Assembly: GCA_937982495.1 (NCBI GenBank)
Contig: CALJLX010000098.1
Coordinates: 1-12,845 of the forward strand
Origin: an uncultured Desulfuromonas sp.
GTDB taxonomy: Bacteria > Desulfobacterota > Desulfuromonadia > Desulfuromonadales > Trichloromonadaceae
Direction of reading: 5' to 3'
DNA: 12,845 nucleotides
Position numbers and translations under genes: made by a program. A model generated the notes under the pieces. The model saw nothing but the letters and a program-made list of their open reading frames with translations, was not told the origin of the DNA and searched no databases. Shown one piece after another: positions 1 through 7,469 of this stretch (positions are counted from its first letter, which is position 1; every line of letters starts with the position of its first letter).

Positions 1-247
1 CGGCCATTCCCTGGGCGACAGCCTCTTCGAGTTCGCCAGCGCCCTCGGCACCGTCGGACTCACGGCGGGCATCACCGGTCCCGCCACGCCCGCCGGGCAG
101 CTCTGGGTGCAGATTTTCGGCATGCTCTTCGGACGGCTGGAATTTTTCGTCCTCTTCTGGGGTCTGGTCAAGCTGGCCCGGGATCTGGGCACGGCGGGAT
201 TCCCCGGGACGGGCGGAAAATTCCCCCGTCGGGGTCGGCTTCTGTGA
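1..247 (+). CDS. TrkH-family potassium uptake protein, C-terminal fragment (5' end outside window)
   Basis: Open reading frame entering from the left edge (first full codon at 2) and ending in TGA at 245-247. About 81 residues are visible. They contain the fourth pore-loop signature of the TrkH/KtrB superfamily (SALGTVGLTAG), followed by a hydrophobic helix with the conserved GRLEFF motif after a Met-Leu-Phe. The family forms the membrane-embedded K+ translocating subunit, with four pore loops each carrying a selectivity-filter glycine. GRLE is the form typical of TrkH proper, while the next gene has GRVG as in KtrB, so these are two distinct subfamilies in tandem rather than a recent duplication. 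The tail after the last helix is short and basic (KFPRRGRLL). The first three pore loops lie outside the window, so integrity of the whole gene cannot be judged. Confidence 0.85.
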   Translation, partial: GHSLGDSLFEFASALGTVGLTAGITGPATPAGQLWVQIFGMLFGRLEFFVLFWGLVKLARDLGTAGFPGTGGKFPRRGRLL

Positions 248-253
248 TATTCT

Positions 254-275
254 CGGAACCGGTTTGCCGGTTCCG
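254..275 (+). repeat. Perfect 9-bp inverted repeat (hairpin) between the two channel genes
   Basis: The arms CGGAACCGG (254-262) and CCGGTTCCG (267-275) are perfectly complementary around a TTTG loop. It lies in the 60-bp gap, beginning 7 nt after the stop of the upstream TrkH-type gene and ending 32 nt before the next start. No T-run follows, so it is not a convincing intrinsic terminator. It could be an mRNA processing or stability element between the two cistrons, or an operator. The structure is seen directly; its function is inference. Confidence 0.55.
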
Positions 276-307
276 GCCTTTGTCCACCTCGTCTTTCCGG
301 ATTCGCG

Positions 308-1726
308 ATGCCCCTTTCCGTCTCCTCACCCGGCCAAAGCAGTTCTCTGGCCAAATACCTGAAACAATGTTCCCCGGCCCAATTGCTGGCGCTCTTCTAC
401 GCCCTGGCGATTCTGCTTGGCGCCGCGCTGCTGGCCACTCCGCTCGCGGCGCGGGGGGAGCCGGTCGGCTTTCTCGACGCCCTCTTCACCGCGACCTCGG
501 CCCAATGCGTCACCGGCCTGACGGTTCTCGATACCGGCAGCCGTTTCAGCCTCTTCGGCCAGTCGGTCATTCTCGCGCTGATCCAGGTGGGGGGATTGGG
601 GATCACGACCTTTTCGGTCTACCTTTTCATCTATCTGCGCATCGGCGTCGGCGCCAAGGGGCGCTGGATCATCAACGAAACCCTCATGCACACCCCGGTC
701 GGCTCCTGGCGGGAGCTGATTCGGGGGGTCGTGGTCCTGACCCTGGCCATCGAGGCCCTCGGGACGGCATTGCTGGCCCTGGCCCTGGTCCCCCGGCTGG
801 GCTGGGGGCCAGGTCTTTACAGCGCCGTTTTCCATTCGGTTTCCGCCTTTTGCAACGCCGGATTTTCCCTCTTCCCCGACAATTTGGTCGGGTTTCGCGC
901 CGATCCCCTGATCAACACGACGATCATGGCCCTGATTATCCTGGGCGGGATCGGTTTTCTGGTGATCCGCGAGGTCATGGCCTGGATTGGCGGGCGGATC
1001 AGGCATCTCCGCCATCCCCGTCGCCGCCACATCCGCATTTCCCTGCACGGCAAGGTAGTCTTGGCGACCTCGGTTTTTCTGATCGTTTTCGGCGCTGTTC
1101 TGATCGGCTGGCTGGAGAGGGATAACGCGCTGGCCGGAATGCCGTTTGGGGAGGGGATGTGGACATCGCTCTTCCAGTCGGTGTCGGCACGTACCGCCGG
1201 CTACAATACCATCGATCTGAACGGTTTCCGTTCGTCGACCCTGTTTCTGGTGATCTTTCTCATGTTTATCGGCGCCTCGCCGGGATCGGCGGGGGGTGGG
1301 GTCAAGACCACCTGCCTGGCGCTGTTTTTCGCGGTATTTTACAATCGGCTCAAGGGTAACCCGCACACCAGCCTGTTCCGGCGAACGGTGCCGGACGAAC
1401 TGATTACCAAAGCTCTCGTCCTGGTGCTCCTGGCGGTCATTATGGTCGGCATCGCTCTTTTTGGATTGCTCATCGCGCAAAGCCCCGACCTCAGCCATGA
1501 GCAGCCTCGGGAGTTTCTCGCCTGCGCCTTCGAGGCGGTCTCCGCTTTCGCCACCGTCGGTCTGTCCGTCGGCCTGACCGCCAAGCTGAACGTCGCGGGA
1601 AAGTGGATCATCATCCTGCTGATGTTTGTCGGTCGGGTGGGCCTCTTGACCCTGGCCTTCGCCATCGCCGGAAAGACCCGGCGTTTTTCCGCCCGTTACG
1701 CCGAAGAGAACGTCATGATCGGCTGA
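308..1726 (+). CDS. ktrB: KtrB/TrkH-family potassium channel subunit
   Basis: This is a 472-residue integral membrane protein of the TrkH/KtrB/HKT superfamily. It is the K+ (possibly Na+-coupled) translocating subunit that assembles on a cytoplasmic RCK ring. All four pore loops are present with their filter glycines: TSAQCVTGLTV (Gly70), VSAFCNAGFSL (Gly185), VSARTAGYNTI (Gly298) and VSAFATVGLSVG (Gly418). The intramembrane gating loop GASPGSAGGGVKTT (about 322-335) and the conserved Arg of GRVG (Arg443) are also there. About eight helices flank the loops. Length is normal for KtrB (about 450). The ATG at 308 is the only plausible start in the 60-bp gap, although no strong Shine-Dalgarno precedes it, so translation may partly depend on the upstream cistron. 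ktrA follows 13 bp downstream, as expected for a Ktr system. Pairing with KtrA is inferred from adjacency. Confidence 0.93.
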   Translation: MPLSVSSPGQSSSLAKYLKQCSPAQLLALFYALAILLGAALLATPLAARGEPVGFLDALFTATSAQCVTGLTVLDTGSRFSLFGQSVILALIQVGGLGITTFSVYLFIYLRIGVGAKGRWIINETLMHTPVGSWRELIRGVVVLTLAIEALGTALLALALVPRLGWGPGLYSAVFHSVSAFCNAGFSLFPDNLVGFRADPLINTTIMALIILGGIGFLVIREVMAWIGGRIRHLRHPRRRHIRISLHGKVVLATSVFLIVFGAVLIGWLERDNALAGMPFGEGMWTSLFQSVSARTAGYNTIDLNGFRSSTLFLVIFLMFIGASPGSAGGGVKTTCLALFFAVFYNRLKGNPHTSLFRRTVPDELITKALVLVLLAVIMVGIALFGLLIAQSPDLSHEQPREFLACAFEAVSAFATVGLSVGLTAKLNVAGKWIIILLMFVGRVGLLTLAFAIAGKTRRFSARYAEENVMIG

Positions 1727-1739
1727 TGAAGGGAGTTTT

Positions 1740-2396
1740 ATGAAGAAAAAGAAGTGTTGCGTGATCGGCCTGGGCAGCTTCGGTTTTCATGTGGCTTTGA
1801 CCCTCTTCGCCGACGGCCATGAGGTGATCGCCATCGATTCCGATCGCGACAAGGTGCAGGCGGTGAAAGATTTTTCCGATCAGGCGATTCTGGGGGATGC
1901 GGCCAACAAGGAGTTTCTCGATGCGCAGGGGGTGCGGGAGGTCGACGCGGCGGTGGTTTCGACCGGCGAGCGCTCGCACCTGTCGACCCTCATCACCCTT
2001 TATCTGAAGGAATTGAAGGTGCCGCGCATCCTGGTCAAGGCGATCAGCGAGGATCACGGCAAGATTCTGGAAAAGGTCGGAGCGACCGACGTCATCTATC
2101 CGGAAAAGGATATGGCGCGGAAGATCGCCCACAGTCTTTCCACCCCCAATATCCTCGAATTCATCCCTTTGGCCGAGGAGTATTCCCTCTCGGAAACGGT
2201 CCCCCCCCGGCATTTTATCGGCAAGACCCTGGTCGAGCTCGATCTGCGCCGCAAGTTTCACGTCACCGTCATCGCCGTCAAGGATGTTCTCACCGATCAG
2301 TTCATCCCCGCGCCGCCCCCCACCCATGTGATCAAGGACAGTGACGTGCTCATACTCATCGGCAAGACCGTCGATGTGGAAAAATCCCTGGGCTGA
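1740..2396 (+). CDS. ktrA: KtrA/TrkA-type RCK regulatory subunit of potassium uptake
   Basis: This is a 218-residue cytosolic protein with one RCK unit. An N-terminal Rossmann fold carries the nucleotide-binding motif GLGSFG (Gly10-x-Gly12-x-x-Gly15) and acidic residues at the end of strand 2 (IAIDSD, about 31-35). It is followed by an RCK_C (TrkA_C) domain at about 135-218. In this family an octameric ring binds ATP/ADP or NAD(H) and gates the KtrB dimer. The size matches KtrA; E. coli TrkA is a double-length duplication. AAGGGAG (1729-1735) sits 4 nt before the ATG, and the gene starts 13 bp after ktrB, so the two are almost certainly co-transcribed. In Gram-positive KtrA the RCK_C domain binds cyclic-di-AMP; nothing in the sequence tells whether that applies here. 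Confidence 0.95.
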   Translation: MKKKKCCVIGLGSFGFHVALTLFADGHEVIAIDSDRDKVQAVKDFSDQAILGDAANKEFLDAQGVREVDAAVVSTGERSHLSTLITLYLKELKVPRILVKAISEDHGKILEKVGATDVIYPEKDMARKIAHSLSTPNILEFIPLAEEYSLSETVPPRHFIGKTLVELDLRRKFHVTVIAVKDVLTDQFIPAPPPTHVIKDSDVLILIGKTVDVEKSLG

Positions 2397-2409
2397 ACAG
2401 GTTCCGACG

Positions 2410-3807
2410 ATGGACGGTTCCGTCTTTTTCGGCCTGGTTCACAACGCCGTGCTGCTGCTGGCCCTGGCCCTCATCTACGACGTCATGATTTCCCGCGACG
2501 CGTCCCGCGCCCCCTTGCCGGAGCGCTTGGGCATCGGCGCGCTGATCGGGTTGCTCGGCGTCGTCCTCATGCTCAACCCCTGGCATTGCCTGCCGGGGAT
2601 CTTCTTCGACAGCCGCTCGGTGCTGCTGGCGATCTCCGGACTCTTCTTCGGCACCGTCCCGACCCTGGTCGCCATGTTGGTGACCGCCGCCTGGCGTTTG
2701 GCCCAGGGGGGCGCGGCCGAGACCGGGACGGCGGTGATTTTCGCCTCGGGTCTGCTCGGGCTGGCCTGGGGACGTTGGCGCCAGCGGCCGTTGCGGGATC
2801 TGGGTTGGCGGGAGCTCTATCTCTTCGGATTGGCGGTGCACGCCGTGATGCTCCTGCTGCTGCTGACCCTCCCCGGGGAAGTGGTCTGGACGGTTTTGGG
2901 GCGCGTGTCCTTGCCGGTTTTGGCGATCAACCCCCTGCTGACGGTGCTGCTCGGCCTGCTGATGGTCAAGCGTCTGAAGCGGGAACGGATCGACGCCGAA
3001 CGGCTCCGCGGCGCCGAGGAAATCCGCCGCTTGAACGCCACCCTCGAAGACCGGGTGCGCGAGCGCACCGCCGAACTCGAAGCCGCCAATCGGGAGCTGG
3101 AATCTTTCGCCTATTCCGTCTCCCACGATCTGCGCGCCCCGCTGCGGGCCATCGACGGCTTCACCCGGATTCTGTCCGAGGCGCAGGGGACGAGACTCAC
3201 CGACGAGGGGCGGCGGCTTTGCAGCCTGGTGCGCGACAACACCGGACGCATGACCGCCATGATCGACGACCTGCTGACCCTTTCCCGCCTGGGGCGCTCG
3301 GCCCCCCGTTTCTTGCCGGTGGAGATGACGGCCCTGGCCCGGGAGGCCTTTCGTGAGGCGACCCAGATGGAGCCGGCTGAGCGCATCGATTTCCGCCTGG
3401 ACGAGCTGCCGCGAGCCCTGGGCGATCCCCGCTTGCTGGGCCGGCTTTGGGGCAATCTGCTGGCCAATGCCGTGAAGTTTTCTTCCCGCCGGGAGCGGGC
3501 GCATATTGTCGTCGCCGCCGAGTGCCGGGGGGACGCCGTCGTCTATCGGGTGGAGGATGACGGCGCCGGTTTCGATATGCGCTACGCCGACAAGCTTTTC
3601 GGCGTCTTTCAGCGACTGCACGGCGCCGAGGAGTTCGAAGGGACCGGTGTCGGCCTGGCAATCTGCCGTCGCATCGTACAGCGACACGGGGGAAGCATCT
3701 GGGCGGAAGGGGAGCCGGGAAAGGGGGCGACCTTCTTCTTCACCCTGGGTTCCGAGGTCGCAACGGACGAGCGCGGTTCTTCTCCGGCGGCACGACCTGG
3801 AAATTAG
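2410..3807 (+). CDS. Membrane sensor histidine kinase with 5TMR-LYT-like N-terminus
   Basis: A 465-residue sensor kinase. Residues 1-185 are hydrophobic, with about six helices, and contain the LytS-type 5TMR-LYT pattern: FDSRSV at 66-71, then GLFFG, then WRLAQGG at 95-101. A coiled-coil linker (about 188-232) leads to a HisKA dimerisation domain with H-box SVSHDLRAPLRAIDGF (phospho-acceptor His239). The HATPase_c domain has an N-box (NLLANAVKF, 349-357), G1 (DDGAGFD, 383-389) and G2 (GTGVGLAI, 411-418). There is no attached receiver. A GTG start at 2341 would overlap ktrA by 56 nt and add a polar tail. The ATG at 2410 puts a membrane helix at the N-terminus and leaves a 13-bp gap, so it was preferred, though its ribosome site (ACAGG) is weak. 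The likely partner is the REC-containing protein encoded next. The stimulus is unknown; K+ or turgor is a guess from context. Confidence 0.9.
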   Translation: MDGSVFFGLVHNAVLLLALALIYDVMISRDASRAPLPERLGIGALIGLLGVVLMLNPWHCLPGIFFDSRSVLLAISGLFFGTVPTLVAMLVTAAWRLAQGGAAETGTAVIFASGLLGLAWGRWRQRPLRDLGWRELYLFGLAVHAVMLLLLLTLPGEVVWTVLGRVSLPVLAINPLLTVLLGLLMVKRLKRERIDAERLRGAEEIRRLNATLEDRVRERTAELEAANRELESFAYSVSHDLRAPLRAIDGFTRILSEAQGTRLTDEGRRLCSLVRDNTGRMTAMIDDLLTLSRLGRSAPRFLPVEMTALAREAFREATQMEPAERIDFRLDELPRALGDPRLLGRLWGNLLANAVKFSSRRERAHIVVAAECRGDAVVYRVEDDGAGFDMRYADKLFGVFQRLHGAEEFEGTGVGLAICRRIVQRHGGSIWAEGEPGKGATFFFTLGSEVATDERGSSPAARPGN

Positions 3808-3809
3808 CG

Positions 3810-3815
3810 TATAAT
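3810..3815 (+). promoter_or_regulatory. Possible -10 box (TATAAT) before the REC-PAS-GGDEF-EAL gene
   Basis: A perfect TATAAT lies in the 40-bp gap just after the kinase stop codon and 33 bp before the TTG start. No recognisable -35 element is found 16-18 bp upstream and there is no extended -10 TG. It could give the c-di-GMP gene some transcription of its own, or be chance in a short AT-rich spacer. Confidence 0.2.
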
Positions 3816-3835
3816 TACTTCTAAAACTTCGTTTT

Positions 3836-3850
3836 GGGAGAATTCTTTTG
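3836..3850 (+). promoter_or_regulatory. Ribosome binding site fixing a TTG start codon
   Basis: GGGAG (3836-3840) is placed 7 nt before TTG (3848-3850). The frame then reads directly into the receiver-domain strand (ALRVLLVEDS). No in-frame ATG or GTG exists before the conserved acidic pair at residues 11-12, so TTG is the real start. A rare start codon may hold expression low. Confidence 0.7.
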
Positions 3851-6649
3851 AAGCTCGCCTTACGGGTATTGCTGGTGGAGGATTCCTCCGCCGACGCCGA
3901 ACTCAACCGCTACGAGGTGCGCAAGGTTCTGCCCGACGCCCGCTTCCGGCGGGTGGAGACCCGCGAGGACTATCTGACGGCGCTGGCGGATTTCGCACCC
4001 CAGGTGATTCTTTGCGACTATCACCTGCCGCGCTTCGACGGCCTCGCCGCTTTGGATCTGGCCTTGGCCTGCTGTCCCGACGTCCCCTTCATTCTCGTGA
4101 CCGGTGCCCTCGACGAGGCGACGGCGGTTTCCTGCATGAAGGCCGGAGCTTGGGATTACATCCTCAAGGATCATCTCTCGCGCTTGGGGCCGGCGGTGCT
4201 GGGGGCGCTGGAACAGCAGCGGCTGCGGATCGAAAACCGGCGGGCGAACGAAGAGCTGCGCGAGAGCGAGGAGCGCTATCGCTGCCTCTTCGAGGACAAT
4301 CACGCGGTCATGCTCCTGATCGATCCCGAAAGCATGGAGATCGTCGACGCCAACCCGGCGGCGGCCGTTTTTTACGGCTGGAGTCGCGAGCACCTCCGCG
4401 AAAAACGGATCAACGAGATCAATACCCTCGACGTCGACGAGATCCGCCGGGAGATGGAACTGGCGCGAGAAGACCGGCGCAACCATTTCAATTTTCGCCA
4501 TCGCCGGGCCGACGGCACGATTCGCGACGTGGAGGTCTTCAGCGCGACGATCCGCCTCTTCGGCCGTTTTCTGCTGCTTTCCATCGTCCACGACGTCACC
4601 GAGCGCAAGACGGCGGAGACCGGTCGGCGGTTGGCCCAGTTCTGCATCGACCATGCGGCGATCGGCATCCTTCGTCTCGACGCCGACGGGCGCATCCTCA
4701 TGGCCAACGAACGGGCCCGGCAGAGTCTCGGCTACGCCTCCGAGGAGCTGCGGGAGCGCTCCCTCCCGGATCTCGATCCCAATCTGACGGAAAATCTCTG
4801 GCGGCAGCGGCGCTGTGCTCTCGACGGGCGGGAACGTCTGACCTTCGAAAGTGTGCATCGGCGCCGGGACGGAACGCTCTTTCCCGTGGAAGTGACCCTT
4901 AACCGCCTCGCTTACGAGGGGCAATCCCTCTATTTCGCCTTTGTCTACGACATCGCCGACCGTAAGCTTTACGAGGAGGAGATGCGCAAGCTTTCGACGG
5001 CGGTGGCGCAGAGCCCGGCTTCGGTCATTCTCACCGATCCCTGGGGGCGCATCGAATACGTCAATCCCAAGTTCACCCTGATCACTGGCTACACCCTGGA
5101 CGAGGTGCGGGGGCGCAACCCGAGCCTGATGAAGTCGGGGGAAACGAGCGAGGAGGAGTATCGGCGCCTCTGGGAAACGATCACCGCCGGGGGGGAATGG
5201 CGCGGCGAATTCCACAACCGGCGCAAGGATGGTTCGCTCTTCTGGGAGTCGGCGGCGATTTCGGCCATCCGCGATGAATTCGGCGCGATCAGCCATTTTC
5301 TCGCGGTCAAGGAAGACATCACCGAGCGCAAGGTCTACGAGGAGCAGCTGCGCCACCTGGCCACCCACGACGAGCTGACCGGGCTGGCCAACCGTACCCT
5401 GCTTCTCGACCGGTTGGAGCAGGCGATCCACTATGCCCAGCGTTCGCGGCGGCTGGTCGCGGTGCTGCTGCTCGATCTCGACCGTTTCAAGGTGCTCAAC
5501 GACAGCCTCGGGCAAAGCGTCGGGGACGAGCTGCTCTTCAGCGCCGCGCAGCGCCTGCGCGCCGTCGTGCGCGAAATGGACAGCGTCGCCCGCCTCGGTG
5601 GCGACGAGTTCGTGATTCTGCTCGGGGAGTTGGCGGGGGAGGATGATGTCGGACCGGTGGCGCGGAAAGTGCTGGAGCACCTGACGTTGCCTTATCAGCT
5701 CGGGGCGCGGGATCTCACCGTCACCGCCAGCCTCGGCATCAGCCTCTACCCCCGCGACGGCCAGGATGCCGAGACCCTGCTGCGCAACGCCGATGTCGCC
5801 ATGTATCGAGCCAAGGAGGAGGGGGGCTGCTTCCGCTTTTACGCGCCGGAGATGAATCTGCGGGTCATGGAGACCCTGGAGATGGAGGCCGACCTGCGCC
5901 GGGCCCTGGAGCGGGAGGAATTCTGCCTGCATTACCAGCCCAAGGTGGCCTTGGCAACCGGGAAAATCTATGGGGCCGAGGCGCTCTTGCGCTGGCGTCA
6001 TCCCGAGCGGGGGATGGTGGCGCCGGGGATGTTCATCCCCCTGGCCGAGGAGACCGGTCTGATTCTGCCCATCGGCGAATGGGTGCTGGGGGAGGTTTGC
6101 GCCCAACTCCGGCGCTGGCGGGATGAAGGCTTGCCGTTGCTGCCGGTGGCGGCCAACCTTTCCGCCCGGCAGTTCCGGCGGGAGGGTCTGGCCGATACCG
6201 CTCGGCGCTTTCTGCGGGAACGGGATCTGGAACCGGGTCTTTTGGAGATGGAACTGACCGAAAGCATGATCATGCGCGACCCCCAGGCCGCCGCAGCGAC
6301 CATGCGCCAGTTCAAGGATCTCGGTGTCAGCCTGGCCCTGGACGACTTCGGCACCGGCTATTCTTCCCTCAACTACTTGCGCCGCTTTCCCGTGGACAGC
6401 CTGAAGATCGACCGTTCCTTCATCGGCGACGCCGCCGACGATCCCAGCGCCGCCGCGGTCGTCACCAGTATCGTCGCCATCGCCCACAGCCTCGGCCTGC
6501 AAGCGGTGGCCGAGGGAGTGGAGACTCGCCGGCAGCTCGATTTTCTTCGCCAGTGTGGCTGCGACAGTTTTCAGGGTTTTTATTTCAGCCGACCCCTGCC
6601 GGCCGAGGATTTCGCCGCGCTGGCGCGGCAGGGGCGGGGGGTGGCATAG
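3848..6649 (+). CDS. REC-PAS-PAS-PAS-GGDEF-EAL bifunctional cyclic-di-GMP signalling protein
   Basis: A 933-residue soluble response regulator. The REC domain (about 5-120) has the acidic pair Glu11/Asp12, phospho-acceptor Asp57 (CDYHLPRFDG), Thr85 and Lys107. Three PAS domains follow (about 141-254, 262-373, 383-494); each ends in a DVTERK-like or DIADRK-like PAC tail. The GGDEF domain (about 499-665) has an intact GGDEF (584-588) and an intact inhibitory I-site RxxD (Arg575-Asp578). The EAL domain (about 675-925) keeps EALLR (711-715), NLSARQF, ELTES, DDFGTGYSSL (832-841), KIDRSFI, AEGVET and QGFYFSRPL. By family knowledge it should both make c-di-GMP from GTP and hydrolyse it to pGpG, with phosphorylation and PAS ligands setting the balance. 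The natural phosphodonor is the kinase encoded 40 bp upstream. Its stop codon directly abuts that of the convergent lpxA-like gene. Confidence 0.95.
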   Translation: MKLALRVLLVEDSSADAELNRYEVRKVLPDARFRRVETREDYLTALADFAPQVILCDYHLPRFDGLAALDLALACCPDVPFILVTGALDEATAVSCMKAGAWDYILKDHLSRLGPAVLGALEQQRLRIENRRANEELRESEERYRCLFEDNHAVMLLIDPESMEIVDANPAAAVFYGWSREHLREKRINEINTLDVDEIRREMELAREDRRNHFNFRHRRADGTIRDVEVFSATIRLFGRFLLLSIVHDVTERKTAETGRRLAQFCIDHAAIGILRLDADGRILMANERARQSLGYASEELRERSLPDLDPNLTENLWRQRRCALDGRERLTFESVHRRRDGTLFPVEVTLNRLAYEGQSLYFAFVYDIADRKLYEEEMRKLSTAVAQSPASVILTDPWGRIEYVNPKFTLITGYTLDEVRGRNPSLMKSGETSEEEYRRLWETITAGGEWRGEFHNRRKDGSLFWESAAISAIRDEFGAISHFLAVKEDITERKVYEEQLRHLATHDELTGLANRTLLLDRLEQAIHYAQRSRRLVAVLLLDLDRFKVLNDSLGQSVGDELLFSAAQRLRAVVREMDSVARLGGDEFVILLGELAGEDDVGPVARKVLEHLTLPYQLGARDLTVTASLGISLYPRDGQDAETLLRNADVAMYRAKEEGGCFRFYAPEMNLRVMETLEMEADLRRALEREEFCLHYQPKVALATGKIYGAEALLRWRHPERGMVAPGMFIPLAEETGLILPIGEWVLGEVCAQLRRWRDEGLPLLPVAANLSARQFRREGLADTARRFLRERDLEPGLLEMELTESMIMRDPQAAAATMRQFKDLGVSLALDDFGTGYSSLNYLRRFPVDSLKIDRSFIGDAADDPSAAAVVTSIVAIAHSLGLQAVAEGVETRRQLDFLRQCGCDSFQGFYFSRPLPAEDFAALARQGRGVA

Positions 6650-7441
6650 CTACTCGCGGCTGGAACCCCGGCCGCTGCCGACGCCGCGTTTGCTTTCGCG
6701 GATGAAGTCGAGCATCAGGCGGACATCGGCGGTGCACTCGGGATCGTCGGCGACCTGTCGCAGGGCCTCGGCGAGGGGCAGGTTGGCGCGGAAGATGGTC
6801 TTGAAGGCTTCCTTGACGGCGCGGATGCGGCCGGCGTCGAAGCCGTTTCGCCTGAGGCCGACGACGTTGACGGCGCGCAGCCAGTTGAGTCCGTCGTTGA
6901 TGCAATAAGGGGGAACATCCTTGGCGGCGCCGGAGCCGCCGCGCATCATGGCGAAGGCGCCGATGCGCACGAACTGGTGGACCTGGCAGTTGCCGGAAAT
7001 GATCGCCCGGTCGCCGACTTCCACATGGCCGGCGAGCAGGGCGCCGTTGACCAGGATGACGTGGTTGCCGATGACGCAGTTGTGGGCGACGTGGCTGTTG
7101 ACCATGAAGAAGTTGTGGTCGCCGACCCGGGTGACGGTTCCCGGCCGGTTGCCCCGGTGGATGGTCACCCCTTCGCGGATGATGTTGCCGTCGCCGATCT
7201 CGGTCCAGGCCTCTTCCCCTTTGTAGCCGACATCCTGGGGGTCGTGGCCGACGACGGCGCCGGGATAGAGAATATTGTTCGCGCCGAGGCGGGTCCAGCG
7301 GCCGACATGGGCGCCGTGCAGGATCCGGCAGCCGGTCCCGATGGTGACGTCGGCGTCGATGAAGGCGTGGGGGCCGACCTCGACGTCGTCGGCGAGACGG
7401 GCGCCGGGATCGACCACGGCGCTGGGATGAATCTGGGGCAT
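6650..7441 (-). CDS. LpxA-like acyl-[ACP]-UDP-N-acetylglucosamine O-acyltransferase (probable paralogue)
   Basis: A 263-residue left-handed beta-helix acyltransferase with hexapeptide repeats over about residues 1-175, then a C-terminal helical domain. Histidines matching the E. coli LpxA set are all present: His117, catalytic His120 (SHVAHNC), His139 (LAGH) and His155 (VHQF), plus the Asp of PQD (Asp70) and DVPPY. LpxA starts lipid A synthesis by moving a 3-hydroxyacyl chain from ACP to UDP-GlcNAc. Differences from E. coli LpxA are the C-terminal NxEGLKRR segment, here NVVGLRRNG (192-200), with Val for Glu and Asn for the second Arg, and Phe163 and Arg167 near the acyl pocket. The chain-length Gly173 equivalent (Gly168) is kept. 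It is not in the usual lpxD-fabZ-lpxA-lpxB cluster, so it may be a second copy with another sugar or acyl preference. The start has a good AGGAG (7448-7452). Confidence 0.85.
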   Translation of the reverse strand: MPQIHPSAVVDPGARLADDVEVGPHAFIDADVTIGTGCRILHGAHVGRWTRLGANNILYPGAVVGHDPQDVGYKGEEAWTEIGDGNIIREGVTIHRGNRPGTVTRVGDHNFFMVNSHVAHNCVIGNHVILVNGALLAGHVEVGDRAIISGNCQVHQFVRIGAFAMMRGGSGAAKDVPPYCINDGLNWLRAVNVVGLRRNGFDAGRIRAVKEAFKTIFRANLPLAEALRQVADDPECTADVRLMLDFIRESKRGVGSGRGSSRE

Positions 7442-7469
7442 GGGAATCTCCTGGGTTGAATGTGCGCCT

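Noticed and set aside
326..1498. Minus-strand open frame of 390 codons opposite ktrB
   Set aside because: The product is highly polar and repetitive without a domain, and it lies against a gene with all four pore loops intact.
2341..2409. GTG start extending the 5TMR-LYT kinase into ktrA
   Set aside because: It would add 23 polar residues encoded within ktrA in another frame; the ATG at 2410 starts directly at the first membrane helix.
2356..3906. Minus-strand open frame of 516 codons opposite the membrane kinase gene
   Set aside because: Antisense shadow: composition is rich in Gln, Arg and Gly with no motif, while the plus strand has clear HisKA and HATPase signatures.
3860..6502. Very long minus-strand open frame (880 codons) opposite the GGDEF-EAL gene
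   Set aside because: It mirrors the GC-rich codon pattern of the real gene, gives a low-complexity Gln/Gly/His-rich product with no recognisable domain, and the plus strand encodes perfect conserved motifs throughout.
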